Positions 23,525 through 36,439 of a stretch of DNA of 64,000 nucleotides are shown piece by piece. The stretch comes from Endocarpon pusillum Z07020 (taxonomy: Eukaryota; Ascomycota; Eurotiomycetes; Verrucariales; Verrucariaceae). The stretch covers positions 124,001 to 188,000 of the forward strand of contig NW_006916062.1 of assembly GCF_000464535.1 (NCBI RefSeq), given 5' to 3'. The notes beneath the pieces were generated by a model. The model worked only from the letters and a program-made list of their open reading frames with translations, was not told the DNA's origin and ran no database searches. Made by a program: the position numbers and the translations under genes. The first letter of the stretch is position 1. The number at the start of each line of letters is the position of its first letter.

Positions 23525-26443
23525 TCTGTATCACTTGCCACTTCAAAGCTGCATGTCGCAAGACCACAACGAGGGCAAGACCGCTGGAAGCCACACAGAT
23601 TCCACGCGGCCCGTGGCTCCAGCAGCTCACGTTTCTGCCTTTTCCAGTAAAGCCCGTAAAGTTGAACAACATGACTTTGGCAGATGACAGAACTTTCGAA
23701 GTACCTCTAGAATATGCATCAGCACTACCACCGCATTGAATGAGGCTCTTTGATATCAGAATCACATCTTGTAATATTATAGCTGCCATATGTTTATTAG
23801 GCAGTCGCGACACCAGCAACAGCAATTGCGCTACGTTGAGGCCTCCGCCTTTCCAGATTAAGAGTTGCGAGATAGTGCGCCTCTCAAGACGGAGACAACA
23901 CGGCCCCAAAACCGAAGACCCTTTTCCCCGTCATCAGGAAATCTTCAGGACAGATGTATGATTCACGCAGCTTACTACGTAAGCGTTACCAGAAAGCGGA
24001 AAACGTCAGAAATTCTTGGGCATTCGGCCTGCACAGGGAGACGCTGATCGCCTGGCTGGAATGTCGTGACAGCGGCATTTAATCAGCTTATCCTACTTTT
24101 GGTGTGACGGCCATACATACTCTCAGCAACATGCACGGAAAAGTGTGGCACTGATCCCGGTCAAGGTGTAACCCAAAGCTCTCTTGCCTAGAAGCAAAAT
24201 AAAATGAGCTCAGAATGGACGATAATAACAAGCACATCCACTCCTCCATAGAACCCTAGCCCACGGATATCCGAAGGACTGATTGCTTTCTTGTTTCTTC
24301 AGCAAATCCATGGCTTCGTCAACACCTGAGATGAGATATATCTACCTCTCATTCGTAAGCGTACCTTGTAACTTACCGTAAGCTTGCTCGAGCCGGAGCG
24401 TTATCCGAAAATCTGCACCCGACCAATCACAAGCCGCATAGTCCAGTCTCAAGAATTGGAATTGCAAAATCAATTGTCGATCAGCCTCGCCTGTGCCTTC
24501 CTTTACAGCAGCTTGGTTCGTGACTGGCGTCTAATATACGCCCATCATGCGCGCACGGCTGCAACCTGTGAGGGGTCGATCTGGCAGGGGTTCCAATTCG
24601 GTTCCGAAAACACGTAAAGTCGGTCTCCGAGTACGATATGGTGAAACGTCATTGCTACGATCTTCATGATAGAGTAGACAAGCATCCAAACTAACACGAA
24701 CAACTTGAAAACGTCGAAAATATCACATATCCTATCTGGGCGCATAGGTCGCCTAACCTAGTCAATACGAGACTGCGAAGCAGAAACGAGAAATTTATGC
24801 TAATAATGGCTGTGATCCATAGTACGGGTATCATGGGAGATCCCATATCAACGTCAAATCTTGTCATCCCTTCGGGAGTCCAGGCAAGGGACTGCAACCC
24901 TCACTGCACGTCTTAGGTCCCCAGCCGAGCCGATTCCAACCATCTGGTATCTGTCGAGCCGGAGCATTCCAAAGTTACACAGCTGGATAGACCATGGATA
25001 AAGCGAAGATAATCGAATGCTGTGTAAGTCTAGGCAAGAGCTGAACAAAGCTGGACCTCTTGAGCCAGATTTAGGCTGGGAGCCGTGTAAGACCTCGGTG
25101 GGGCATTTGCGCCCACCATTTTAGCCATGCTAGGCTGCACGATTACTGCATCGCCATCGCAGTAGAAACTTCTGCTGGGATATTATCGTGGACGCTGAGC
25201 CGCGTTTGGGACAAGAACCCTGTAAGGAAGGGCTATCTTAAGTGCAAGGCCATAATAGAGCATGTTGGTAAGAATGGGGCCATAAAATCCTGTCGCTGTG
25301 ATTGCTCTCCGTAAGAGCAATGCAATTGGTCGAGAGGAGGAAATTAATATGCGCAGCAAACATGATCATTCGATTGTTCATTTGTGATAATCTCCAAATG
25401 CACAAAGCGAGGCGACGAGTCTAATCCGAAGACGGTGCCGTCCGAAAAGTGGCCATGATGACTCTGAGCTAGTTAGTAACTTGACGCTTCTTTCGGACTT
25501 CACTAAAAGCTCAGCGTGTTGCAGACCTGCAGCTGGAGCTCGCATCCCAGAGAACTTACCACTAACTATGGTACATAGTACATGACTGGGTGTACTAGCC
25601 GACTACGAGTTGGCTTGTCCCTGCCACACGGTCCCAGCTGTCAGGGGCAAAGGTAGTAGGCCCAATCATGCCGGGTTGCATTGTTCGCCGAGTCCACCAG
25701 AATTTAGCCTTGCTGGTTCACCGGTTGGTCCCTGGCTGGTGTGGTCCAGGTAAGAGGCAGGCTAGAAGTGCCGCCCACTACTACCACCATCACAACGTCC
25801 TCCCACCACATCTAATTTGTCCCGACGTTTTACCCCCCATCAGTCAATCAACGCCCCATAGCACCTTGTCACCAGGTCCGCACATGGCACCACTGCCATT
25901 CAGCATGGTTATTGGTAATGGCTAAGGGCCCTTTCACACGGCCGGACCATGATCGTCGCCTATCTTGAGATCCACCTTGCCTAAACCGGCTGATTCACGC
26001 TGCCTGTTCTGTGCATTGCAGCTCTTAGTACACTAACCATCCTTCCACCAGTCTGCCCTATCCCACTGGTATCGAAATACATTGTCACTTTCAGCTTTTC
26101 TCCCCAGTCTCTGTACAAATCTACCAACTGTTAATATCCTTTTCACTCTCTTCGTACTTCCTCCAAACACCACTTTCTGCTCTTCTCCCCAGTCTCTGTA
26201 CAAATCTACCGACTGTTAATGTTCTTTTCACTCTCTTCGTGCTTCCTCCAAACACAGTCGCTGTCCGATCAATCTCTCGCCATCTTGTGTCACGCTGAGC
26301 TCGGGAACCATAAACCGGGGTTATTGTCGTGTGCCAGTATTCGGACACATGATATTCCCCCACGATCCGGTCGATTTCCTTCCATAAGACTATGAGCAGA
26401 TCCTGGATAGAATAGCGGCGTGGAAGAGAATTGGCATTCTACA
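23525..26443. other. gene-poor region of 2.9 kb
   Basis: No gene is recognised. Short frames have no family-like features. It contains one exact TACTACGTA at 23973-23981 and a tandem duplication of about 74 bp near 26.1-26.26 kb, listed separately. Confidence 0.5.
26098..26256. repeat. tandem direct duplication, two ~74-bp copies, period 85 bp
   Basis: Copy one starts at 26098 and copy two at 26183. Both run from TTCTCCCCAGTCTCTGTAC through CTTCCTCCAAACAC with about five mismatches by eye. It lies about 190-350 bp upstream of the GPCR-like start, in the likely promoter or leader. Confidence 0.88.
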
Positions 26444-28134
26444 ATGACTACGACGCAACGAGGGCTCTGCCCTGCTCCCTTCTATCAAGAAGACATCTTT
26501 CCTGCCAACGGTGGATGTAGGTCATCACGGCTGTTTCATCAAGCAGAGTACTAAATTGGTAGCAGTTGTCTCCGGCCGCTTCTGCCAAACGTCCTCTACT
26601 CCAATAGGCAACATCTCATGCTGTCTGCCTTGTCCTGCTTACGACTGGACGTACTCAGATGGTACGTGTGGAGGGCTACACCGCAGTGCACCAGCTGACA
26701 ATCACAGGATTCATCCAACGAACCGAAGCCGCCAACTGGTTGAACGTGGCAGCAATGGTGGCAACCATGTTTTGCCTTCTGTCATTTTTTATTCTCCCTG
26801 TGAAATGGACACATCGGCACTATCTGAGCATATGTCTGGCACTTGGAGTGGGTTTTATGGAGGTACGTTCGATCGAGCGAGGGATCATCGCCGCATACGC
26901 TGATTTTCAAAGCTTGCATTCATCGTGCCTCTGGGATCAAAGCCTGAGCAGTGCTTCAATGCCATCACGCCAAACGATATGCGATCAAGTACCTCGTGCG
27001 CCTTTAGTGGAGCCTTTCTCCTGTTCGGAGGCTGGGCTGCGGTCATGTGGGTTTTCTGGAGAGCTCTTTCGCTACATCTGCAGATATGCTGGGAAGTCGT
27101 ACCCGGGAATACCTTTTTCTATTCTGCCCTTGCTTTTGGCTGGGGTATTCCAGCAATAGCTCTGGCTCTAGCCCTGAGCCTGACAGGAGTGTCTTATCGC
27201 TTTGGAACTGTCTGCCACATCAACCACACCAACGGCCTACAAGTGTTCTGGGGTCCATTGCTTGCCTTTGCAGCGGCATCTCTCATCATCCAAGGCATTA
27301 CCTTCGGCTATTGCATCCAAGTCTACGTGAAGTCTTTGCTTGACGATGATCCAACAACAGACGTTAGTTCCGGGCTTCCTTCCTATTCAGGGAGTGTTCG
27401 AACGAGGACTGCCCGACAGGCAGTCAGAAGGGTGCAGAAGGTCATCCAGTTACAATGGAGAGGCGTGGCGGTTGTCCTGATCATCATTGCTGAAGTCATC
27501 TTCTTCGCAGTGGTCTTTGTGTCGATGGACAACAACATGATATCCACTGAAGCTGATGCAGACAAGGCCCGCCCGTGGCTGAGGTGTCTGAGAGAATCAG
27601 GAGGCAGGAAGGCTGAATGTGTACATCTCGCCCGTGAACTCGTAGTCAAGGAATCCACTATCCTAGCCGTCTTGGTGTGTCTTGCAGTAAGTCAGCCCTT
27701 TCCGCTTTTTGTTCTGTCTAACAATATCACAGCTGAGTGGCTTCTGGGTGGTCCTCCTCCTCGGCCGCTGGTCGATGGTGTTGGGCTGGATTGACCTTTT
27801 CAAGCGACGCTTTAGTCGCCAACATGAATTTGTTTCCGCTGATGCTCGGCGACTCTCGAATGATCCCCGAACTTACGAAATGCTCAATTCCGTAACGTCT
27901 CCACAGACGGCTGTGAAAACGCCCGAGCGCGCTGCAATGAGTCCGAACTCACTTTCTGTGACCCAGAGGTCGCCGGGCGTCGATCAAAAGATAGATTACT
28001 TTGGACGAGAGGCGAGATATCAAAGTCCAGCCACAAGCTTCTCCTCACCCAGGCCACCAAGTGCCGGTGGATGGCCCCGGGATCGCCCAGCAACATTCTC
28101 CTCGCTAGGATCTCCAAAGGAGATGAAGGAATAA
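26444..28134 (+). CDS. seven-span GPCR-like membrane protein (Frizzled/secretin-like fungal type)
   Basis: Five exons are placed: 26444-26516, 26566-26661, 26708-26862, 26913-27686 and 27733-28134, giving 499 aa. A cysteine-bearing N-terminal ectodomain (CPAPFY, FCQTSS, SCCLPCPAYDW) precedes seven hydrophobic segments, beginning with WLNVAAMVATMFCLLSFFIL and including CAFSGAFLLFGGWAAVMWVF, AFGWGIPAIALALALSL, FWGPLLAFAAASLIIQG, VVLIIIAEVIFFAVVFV and LAVLVCLALSGFWVVLLLG. A cytoplasmic serine- and proline-rich tail of about 130 residues follows. This arrangement resembles fungal receptor-like proteins related to the Frizzled/secretin superfamily. The ligand and G-protein coupling are unknown. 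Exon 2 has a TAGCAG double acceptor, so a one-residue alternative form is possible. Confidence 0.78.
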
Positions 28135-31100
28135 GACGAGCACTTTTGATTCTACGATTACTGTTCTTCTAGCGAGCCAAGGCGTTGGTCATTACTGAAT
28201 TAAGAACAAAACCACTGCATCTGTCAACATTGCATAAGAGCCATGCTGTACGATTACTAGTGGATTGTGATGAAATTCATTTCTCATCACTAAAAAGCAA
28301 GAAGCAAGATATCGAAATGGTGGTGGCGATGTCGTATTAGGGCAAGGGCTGATGCACACATACACTGTAACCATTATACGTACATAGTAAGCAGAACAAA
28401 GAACACAATGAGGCAAGGACCTCACTATTCTAGTTCCACAGCATTGATGAAGGACTCTTCATGAGTGAATCCCATGGCCAGCAACATGGCATCGAAGACG
28501 ACAACTGGAACATTCATTCTTGCCATCATGCAGGATACTGCATGTTTGGAATGTGCAGTGGCACAGCCCGATGTGACATGCATGGATTCCCTTCTCCTTG
28601 GGTATCCCGTGCAGGATGCCTGCGTGCCTCCATGCGGACATGCCCATGTTGGTGGTCTTGACTCAACAAAGTTCCTCCCTGCATCTTGCGTCAATTTCTC
28701 TGTTTCAAGAATGTCTTTTTACTGAAAGGTAATATTGCCAAGCATGAACCCGCAGCCTCGCGAATTCTCTACCTTGATATTTGCGCCCCTGTTTGAATAC
28801 CAACAACAGCTACGCCGCTTCGAAGGAGCACATCCGCTTATAACGCGGGGAGGGTGGATGAGACAACGGGTCCCTGAGAAATCCAACATGGACGTGCCAA
28901 TCAAAACAGCCTGAGTCAAGAGACTAAGGTTGATCCAGCCGTTCTTCTGGAAGGAAATTGACCCGTTCTCGTGCAAGTGCAAGCGGCGTGAGCATCGTTG
29001 GACAAGGCGCGAAACCACCGTGGCACTCGAGGCATTTCTTGATGCTTTGATAGACGAGCGGAATCGAACCCGAACCTTGTGCATTGTGACTGATTTCTGC
29101 TCTACGGACGAACCAGAGATCAGTTTGCTTGTTCCAACTAACTGTTGGAAAGGTGGAGAGTACTATATAGTTCCATGGGTTCGGATCCCACCAATTTCCA
29201 TGGTCCTTTTTGCCTCTCCCCATGAGTCCATGATGACCCTAACTTACTCCGAAATTACAAATCTGGATATTCCCCGTCTATCGTTGATTCGTCTAAGAAG
29301 CGATAATCTGTTCGTCTTTCGGGGGGCCGTCCCTTTCCGCCTAGGTCTTATCAATCACAGTGGGGCAATCAGTGATGGGCACCGTTGCATGCTTATTGCG
29401 CCGATTGACCTCGGAGAAAATTGCATTTGCAACCGCATTGACGAAGTTAGTTAGTAACCTGTTCCGGCAGCTGCACCGCCTTAAACGCCGTTTCGCATGG
29501 TTCGGCACCCAGCACGCCATGGGTCGTACGTACTACTACCTAGTACTGTTCGCGCTAATCATCAACCAACGTCCTCAGGGGCGGACTGACTCACGTACTT
29601 ACTACGTAAGCAAACTCACCTTTGGCATGTTGGTGGGTGCTCAAGCCCAAAAAGAACCCACAAGGTTGACACTTGGAAGGACGAGCGAACGACTAACCCG
29701 GCGGTCACAATAAGCACGTGTCGATAATGAAGCAAGATGTTGTTGTCGCCGGAAGACCTGGCTGGCAGAAAGGAAATATGGCAGAATTCTCAGGAAGCGA
29801 GCAATCTCGATTCTCCCGTGAATCAGCTTACCGTAGATTGGGCGAGGGCTCAAGGAAGCTTCTCCACCGTTGTGACATCTAGCCATGGCGACATTCTATC
29901 TCGAGCTACACATCTTGCACAGTCCCTGTTAAGACACTCCAGGGGAATCTGGAGTGGAGCTCTGGGAGCTTCGGCATTCGATTCCTCAATGTCGTGAAAC
30001 GCTGTTATTATGCGAAAGGAGAACATTATTTGACAATTCTCCAGAACACCCAAGGTTTCCATTGCTGACCCTGAAGGAGATGTGGCCTGCAAGGCCATTA
30101 TCCAGTGTCTTCACAATTGAACAGCCTTTGAGGGCCCCAGACCTGCTGCTGGCCCGCCTGTCTGCTTCAGATAGTCCGCCCAGGCTCTGGCTAGGGTCAA
30201 AGCTCAAGCAGGTACAGACAGTATTATCGAGGAGAGCTCACCCGTGTTTATTCTGACCGAGTTTCTGTCAATTATCTGGCGTGGTGCTGGGAGCAACGGG
30301 GAAATTCCATGTCTCCAGCACTTCTACTGAGAAATTTCACGGCAGAGGACAAAGAGTTGATCGCACGATGTGTCGATTTCAAACATTACACAGTTTTGTT
30401 TGAGAGGGGTGTCCTGCACGGTCAAGAAGTTGAGCTTCTCTGTCAGTGGTGGCTTTCATGCCTCTACTGTCAATGGCTAGGACTAAAAGGCCGTCATAGC
30501 AGGACCGACTGCAGCACGATTGCGTATGGATGCGATTTCATTCATCAATGAGTGGTACAGCGCATGTGAAACAGAGTGCTATACTAAACTAGGCCCTTCG
30601 AGAATTGTATTGGGGGAGGTAGTATTGGGGAAGTTGGGCATGTTCTCGATACGACGATGATCGAATCGGAATCAGATATTTACCGTTCTACTAATCGAGA
30701 AGAGGTGCTCCCTGACGGCGCTCGACTAAATTATGGATACGCAGGTGACCGGTACGGAGAGATTTGATGGCGGTGTTTGTTCTGGGCGGCCGTATGGATG
30801 CGAGCAGAGGCAAAGCGGCTAATAGTATGTACTTCTCAACACGTGATGATTATTTGGGATATGTACCAGTAAAAGGCATAGGACCATTCGCATGGAACGT
30901 TTTGACGAAGCATGAGCTCTCCAGCTTCGGAGTAGTTTCGATCCTCCTTTTGTAAAGAATGGAGATTTCTTCAAGGATAAAGATATTATGTTACTTGTAC
31001 GCATATCTCAAGGCAGAAAGATTGCTGTGTCACCCTCAGCTCCATTTCGCTTGATATGTTCATCGTCTCAAGCTGAGATGACTTGACTTCGCGTAAGCCC

Positions 31101-31726
31101 GGGGGATGCCCAGGTAGCTGCATAGAAAGGTTGTCGAACATGGTCCGAAGGCGCATACACGGACGAGGAAGTCTGAACACTTTCAGAGCTTGTCTAGAGT
31201 CGGGAACTACAGCTTGGTATGAGTACCCAAGCTAGATAAGCCAGCAGCAGTTGCCACTTTATCCTGGAGGTCCAGCAAAGACACGTTATGCATTACTACT
31301 ACAGCATTCATATCCATCGGAATGCCCCGTGTTGATGGCATAAACGACCGTCTACTCGGAAGAACTCGTCCTTTGAGAATACCCGAGTACTACCGGTAAG
31401 AAGTACCAGATTCCCAATCGAGTTAGCGATCCCATCAGCCAAGCGCAGCCCCACTTCCGGGAACGTACCGGCTCCAACTACTACCATTTAGGTTTACATG
31501 TCTCCAAGGTGCCCAAAAGAACACCTGGGAGTGTGCTTGGCTACCCTTTGGATGACCGAGATCCCTCCCCCGGATTCACATGTCCCAGGTCTTTGGAAAG
31601 ATAAATTAAATCTTCAGTGGGGAAAGAAGCTCCTCAGTCAAGTTGACCTCGACAGCCTCTAATTGCTTCCTCAACCATTGTCTCAGCTCTTCATGGTCCC
31701 ATGCATTTGTCTTCGTTCCAGTAGAA
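28135..31726. other. gene-poor region of 3.6 kb
   Basis: No conserved protein is recognised; the longest frame (28930-29454) has no family-like pattern. Two T-arm-like segments near 29060-29080 and 29175-29195 do not fold into tRNAs by hand. One exact TACTACGTA occurs at 29600-29608. It may contain decayed repeats, but I could not identify any. Confidence 0.5.
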
Positions 31727-33418
31727 ATGGCTTTCACAGGTGACAACTTCAAGGGAAAGCCAATGACCTCGACCGTGCAGCATTCTTCCAACGGCTTTGT
31801 TGATAAGCAGCCAGTCTTCAACCACAAGGAAGCAATCGGTGAAGAGACAGCCCACCAGGCTGCAGAGCGAGGTCGCGCCGCGACTGACAAGTCAGTGCTC
31901 ACTCTTTCGTCCTTCAAACTTATGTGCTGACAGCTTTATCAGGTATGGCAAGTCGCTTGTGCACTTCGATGCAGCTGCTGAAGCCAGGCTTCGCTTAAAG
32001 ATCGATCTCTACATAGTTCCCACTGTCGCCATTCTCTATCTATTCTGCTTCATCGATCGTGCCAATATCGGTAGGTATCGCCTTCACTAAGTGACGAATT
32101 CTGTTTCTCACGATGTTCCATTTTAGGAAATGCAAGACTTGCTGGATTCGAGAAGGATCTGGGTCTGAAAGGGTACGACTACAACATGGTTCTTTCTGTC
32201 TTCTACGTCTCCTATATCATCTTCGAGATCCCTTCCAATATGGCCTGTAAATGGATTGGCCCTGGGTGGTTTATTCCAGCTCTCTCTCTGGGCTTCGGTA
32301 TTTGCTCCATCTGCACCGCTTTTGTGAATACCAAGGAGAGCGCGTCGGGAGTCCGATTTCTCCTTGGTGTCTTCGAAGCTGGCATGCTGCCAGGTATTGC
32401 ATATTATATGTCCAGATGGTACAGAAGAAGCGAGTTGACCTTCCGCTTGTCTCTGTACATCGTCATGGCTCCGCTTGCTGGTGCATTTGGTGGTCTTCTG
32501 GCCTCCGGCATCCTTAAACTTCCCAACTTTGGTGGCCTTCGCGCCTGGAGAATGATCTTCGCCATTGAGGGCATCATTACCTGCGGCCTGTCTCTGATTT
32601 CCTTCTTCACATTGACCGACCGTCCCGAGACTGCAAGGTGGCTCTCTCAGGATGAGAAGGATCTGGCAATCGCACGTGTCAAGTCAGAGCGGGTTGGCGC
32701 CACCGAAGTCTTGGATAAGATCGACGTCCCAAAGCTACTTCGCGGTATATTCAGTCCGATCACTCTTTCCACCGCCTTTATATTTCTTCTTGACAACATC
32801 ACAGTCCAAGGCGTGGCTTTCTTCGCCCCCACCATTGTGAGGACAATCTATCCTCGCGACAGCGTTGTGTCTCAGCAGCTGCACACCGTACCTCCTTATG
32901 TGGTCGGCTCGTTCTTTACGGTCCTCTTTCCTTACCTCAGCTGGAAATTTGACCGACGCAATATCTTCTTCATCACCTGTGCACCCTTCATGATGGTTGG
33001 CTACGTCATGTTTCTCGCCAGCATGAATCCTCAGGTTAGGTACGGAGCCACTTTCATCATAGCAAGCGGAGCGTTTGCGTTTGGAGCTCTCTGTAATGCC
33101 CAAGTTGCTGCCAACGTCGTGTCGGACACTGCGAGATCCTCGGCCATCGGCACTACGGTTATGTTTGGCCATATTGGTGGGTTGATCTCAACATGGAGTT
33201 TTCTGCCTGGCGATGCTCCCAATTATCCTATCGGTAACGGTCTGAACCTCGCAACGTCAACAACCCTCTTTATCCTAGCCATTCTCATCCTTCTCTGGAT
33301 GATTGCGGACAATAAAAGGAGAGCTAAGAGAGACGTTGATGCTGAATTGGATGGGCTCAGTCAGAAGCAGATTGAGAACCTTGACTGGCGCCATCCAGCT
33401 TTCAAATGGAGACCCTGA
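31727..33418 (+). CDS. MFS transporter, Dal5/allantoate permease (anion:cation symporter) family
   Basis: Three exons are placed: 31727-31890, 31943-32070 and 32127-33418, giving 527 aa. A hydrophilic N-terminus leads into LRLKIDLYIVPTVAILYLFCFIDRANIGNARL, the typical opening of fungal ACS-family permeases (Dal5, Tna1 and relatives). Twelve membrane spans fit the hydrophobic pattern. The segment after TM2 (YIIFEIPSNMACKWIGPGWFIPA), the GVFEAGMLPGIAYYMSRWY stretch and the central linker SFFTLTDRPETARWLSQDEKDLA are diagnostic. The C-terminus DNKRRAKRD to LDWRHPAFKWRP is also usual. The family takes up organic anions such as allantoate, nicotinate or pantothenate with protons; the actual substrate cannot be read from the sequence. 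Confidence 0.92.
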
Positions 33419-33881
33419 AAAGCAACGGCCAGCTAGACTATGCCTCGCACCCCCATTCAGGCAAATAGCGGATACGGGGGGCTATCATCTTTTTTATCTT
33501 CAAAATTTTGAACGTCTGTAACGTCGACAAGACGCATGGTTGTGTGAATATACTACTAGGCATTCTATAGTCTCAGAATGCATCAGCTAGTACAAGCAAA
33601 TGAGCGCTATATTCTAACTAGTACTCCGTACCTACCTCGGCCTTGCAATGCTCATCATTTTTCCACTACTAGTACTACTCCGTACTCCGTGAACACCCCC
33701 AGCTGCCAAGATTTTGGGAAGCTTCCAACTTCCCGCTCCCTGCTCCCCACTCCCCATTCCCCACTCATCGGCCCCCTTGGCCCCTGTAAACAAAGGCAAT
33801 CCTTTACAACTCTCATACGCTCGAGCCATTCTTCCTTTCTACACCCATTGCAATAGGTTCCCACCTTAGAAACTACCCTCA
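33419..33881. promoter_or_regulatory. spacer and NNF1 promoter
   Basis: About 460 bp. Two exact TACTCCGTA motifs lie at 33622-33630 and 33676-33684; the second is followed by an overlapping near-copy. A CCCCAYTCCC-type pyrimidine tract lies near 33735-33765. No gene is recognised. Confidence 0.45.
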
Positions 33882-34598
33882 ATGCCGCCGCGCAACTCAC
33901 GATCTCCGTCACCACCACCGTCATTGCCAATTGCGTCCAGCCCAGGCCCGCGCTTCCTTGCGCTCCAAAAGATCTTCACCCAAGCCCTCACATCAACCTT
34001 GAAGACCAGCTCCTATGCCAATTTCTCCAAATGCTTTCCCACGCCTGCACAACATTGTCCCACTGCACTGGAAGGAGTATGGAAGCAACTGAACGCGAAG
34101 TTGGAAGAAGGGTGCATGAAGGAATTCGAAGCGATCGTGTTTGAGAAGAAGGTGATTGAGGGGTTGAATGGCTGGGATGCGGTGGTTGAGGATGCGAAGA
34201 GGAGGATCGCCAGAGGTGTTGAAGGGGAGGAGGTGCACAGGGCGTGAGTGCGATCACATACATGGAGTGTCATGCTTTTACATTGATTTGCTGACTGTGA
34301 TAGACCACATACGTTGTCAGTGGAGGAGTTGCACATTGCACACCTTACGCCCTATCTACAGCAGGCTACAACGATGCTGGAGGCGAGGTTGAAAGACACC
34401 CAAGAGGAGAACGGGACGCTGATGCGGAGAATTACGGAACAACGGGTGGAGATGGAGAATCTTGTACAGGGGTTAGAAGGAGTTGTGGCAGATCTCGAGG
34501 ATAGCATTGAAGCTATGAGAGACGATGGGGAAGGAGGTGTGGATGGATTGAGAGCTGAGATATGGGAAATGGAGGGTGAGATGCGGGGCCGCTGCTAA
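33882..34598 (+). CDS. NNF1: kinetochore MIND/Mis12 complex subunit Nnf1
   Basis: Nnf1 (PMF1 in animals) pairs with Mtw1 in the MIND complex, which links centromeric chromatin to the microtubule-binding Ndc80 complex. Two exons are placed: 33882-34243 and 34304-34598, giving 218 aa. A proline- and serine-rich start leads to PGPRFLALQKIFTQALTSTLKTSSYANFSKCFPTPA, the Nnf1 signature, followed by LEGVWKQLNAKLEEGCMKEFEAIV and a first coiled coil. Exon 2 continues SVEELHIAHLTPYLQQATTMLEARL and a long second coiled coil to the end (QRVEMENLVQGLEGVVADLEDSIEAM). Length and architecture fit the family. The 60-bp intron splits a GC|A alanine codon. Confidence 0.9.
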
Positions 34599-36439
34599 AG
34601 GATGACCAAGATATGCCCGCGCTCGCTGCAGATACGGGGTTGAAGGGCACGAAGTTCGAATGTGCGAACAGGGTCGGCTTCCGGATTAGCATGGCGTTGT
34701 AGGAGTTTTCTACCCCAGGTGTGGTGAAAGACATGGTACCGTTCTTGACAGCGCTGTCCTGCTAGACGCAACCATCGTGCCATGCAGCTCTGCCCCTGTC
34801 TCCTCCCAATACGGAAGAGCTCTGAGCAGAGCAGACACGATTATCTACCAGCCTCACAAAGCTATGACAGATTGCCCCTGCAAAGGGATACAAACCAGCA
34901 ATGGATATGACAGATCCGGGCGGAAGAGTCTCACTCGAGTACGAAAAGAAAGCCTAAGGTCCAGTTACCGTCAAACCAATCAACGCACTCGAACGAGAGG
35001 TTGCAGAGAACTAAGAACTATTTTCATAGCTAAAGGTTGGCCCCATCCGATGTTGTGACTCGCCTAAATACAATTGTGCCTGCAGGAACAGTTGCTTTTT
35101 TGCTAAGCATGCCATACCTATTCTGTGCTTCTGCAACTAGTTAGAACAATATTGGGCATTCGTGCTCGTGCATCCTGGCAGTTTGGAGGGTAACACAATC
35201 CACTATCGTCTGTCCGAAAAGACGTCCAATGCGTTGATTCTTGTAAATTGTACGGAGTGTCGGTTTTCTTTAGTGGGTTGCCGAATTGCATATATAACCT
35301 AAGCGATACCACTCCCATGACGCTGAGACCACTATCCTATTTAACTAACTACTACGTACATCTCCAATCTTACTTCTATCCGGAACACGCGACGGGCAAG
35401 GATCCCGCGGGCTATAATCAATGCCTTATGCACACCTGCTAGGCTGGCTGCACAACAGGTCGAGACTTCTGCAAATATTGATCGACAAGGCCGACCACAC
35501 AGAGGCCGCGATTTGACGCAGGTAATTGACGCTTAAGCTTTGGTAGTATGGCGCAAGATGCGGGATTTGACTCACTTGGGGGGAGATTGCAGCCTCCTCC
35601 ACGGCTTCTTCTTTGACTTGGATCTTACTGCTTATGCCCGGCCGGGATGTCGAATCTTTCTAGATCGACAACCAGGATGTCCGCTTGTACCTATCCCGTA
35701 CCTACCCTGTACCTATCCTGTACCTACCTGTACCTACCTGTACCTCCCTGTACCTCCCCTGCTCTTCAGCCCTCTATCAATGGTTGAGAAGCCAACTCAG
35801 ACACGCTAGTTTTCTGCAGGCCGAGAACGCGTCAGGGTTCCAACAACCCGACACCACCATGATGCACGACTCTCCAGCGTATTCTCATTCTGCTCTCTGC
35901 TCCTCTTTGATCTACTTGGGAAGAAGTCTTGCTGGAGCTGCTGCAGGCTGCGTGTCACTGCAGTATTGCTCTTCTCTACATGCTTGGTGCCAATAAATCT
36001 CTCTTTTCTGTTGATCTGCGTCGATCACCAATCTTATTGGTCTGTTCAACCAGTGACCTCACATAACCCTCTTCCTCATCACCTCCACAACAACACAGCC
36101 AGGCTGGCACCGTGCTTCGTCAGAAATTGAACAGCTTGTAGCTGTATCGAGCGTCTATCGAGCGAACGCACATAATCTCCCTCGAAGACACGCCGAGACA
36201 ACATCGTGTCGGCTTCAATTGTTCGTCGTCGCCACCCAACAGCTTCGAGTCTTCCTGCACGACAGTGATCAATTCCATTGCCGCCGCCTCAATGCTTTCC
36301 ATCCATGAGGTACATTTGTAGAGCCAACAGTCCTTGGTGACAGGTCTTGTGACGGATCATCGACTCTGCTGAGAACCCCAGCCGGAGGAACAAGACAAGA
36401 CCACCAACGCTCTTTCCACGCCACTATCCGTCCTTCAAC
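34599..36439. other. intergenic region of 1.8 kb
   Basis: No gene is recognised. A short imperfect tract of CTGTACCTAC units lies near 35690-35760. One exact TACTACGTA is at 35350-35358. The last few hundred bases probably form the promoter and leader of the next gene. Confidence 0.5.
35690..35760. repeat. imperfect TGTACCTACC tandem repeat
   Basis: About seven diverged copies of a 9-10 bp unit close to CTGTACCTAC in tandem. Confidence 0.85.

Noticed and set aside
29040..29200. tRNA-like T-arm sequences on both strands
   Set aside because: The B-box-like words are present, but T stems have mismatches and no acceptor, D or anticodon stems fold by hand.
28930..29454. 174-codon plus-strand frame in the gene-poor region
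   Set aside because: No conserved pattern, and it is covered by competing minus-strand frames of similar length.
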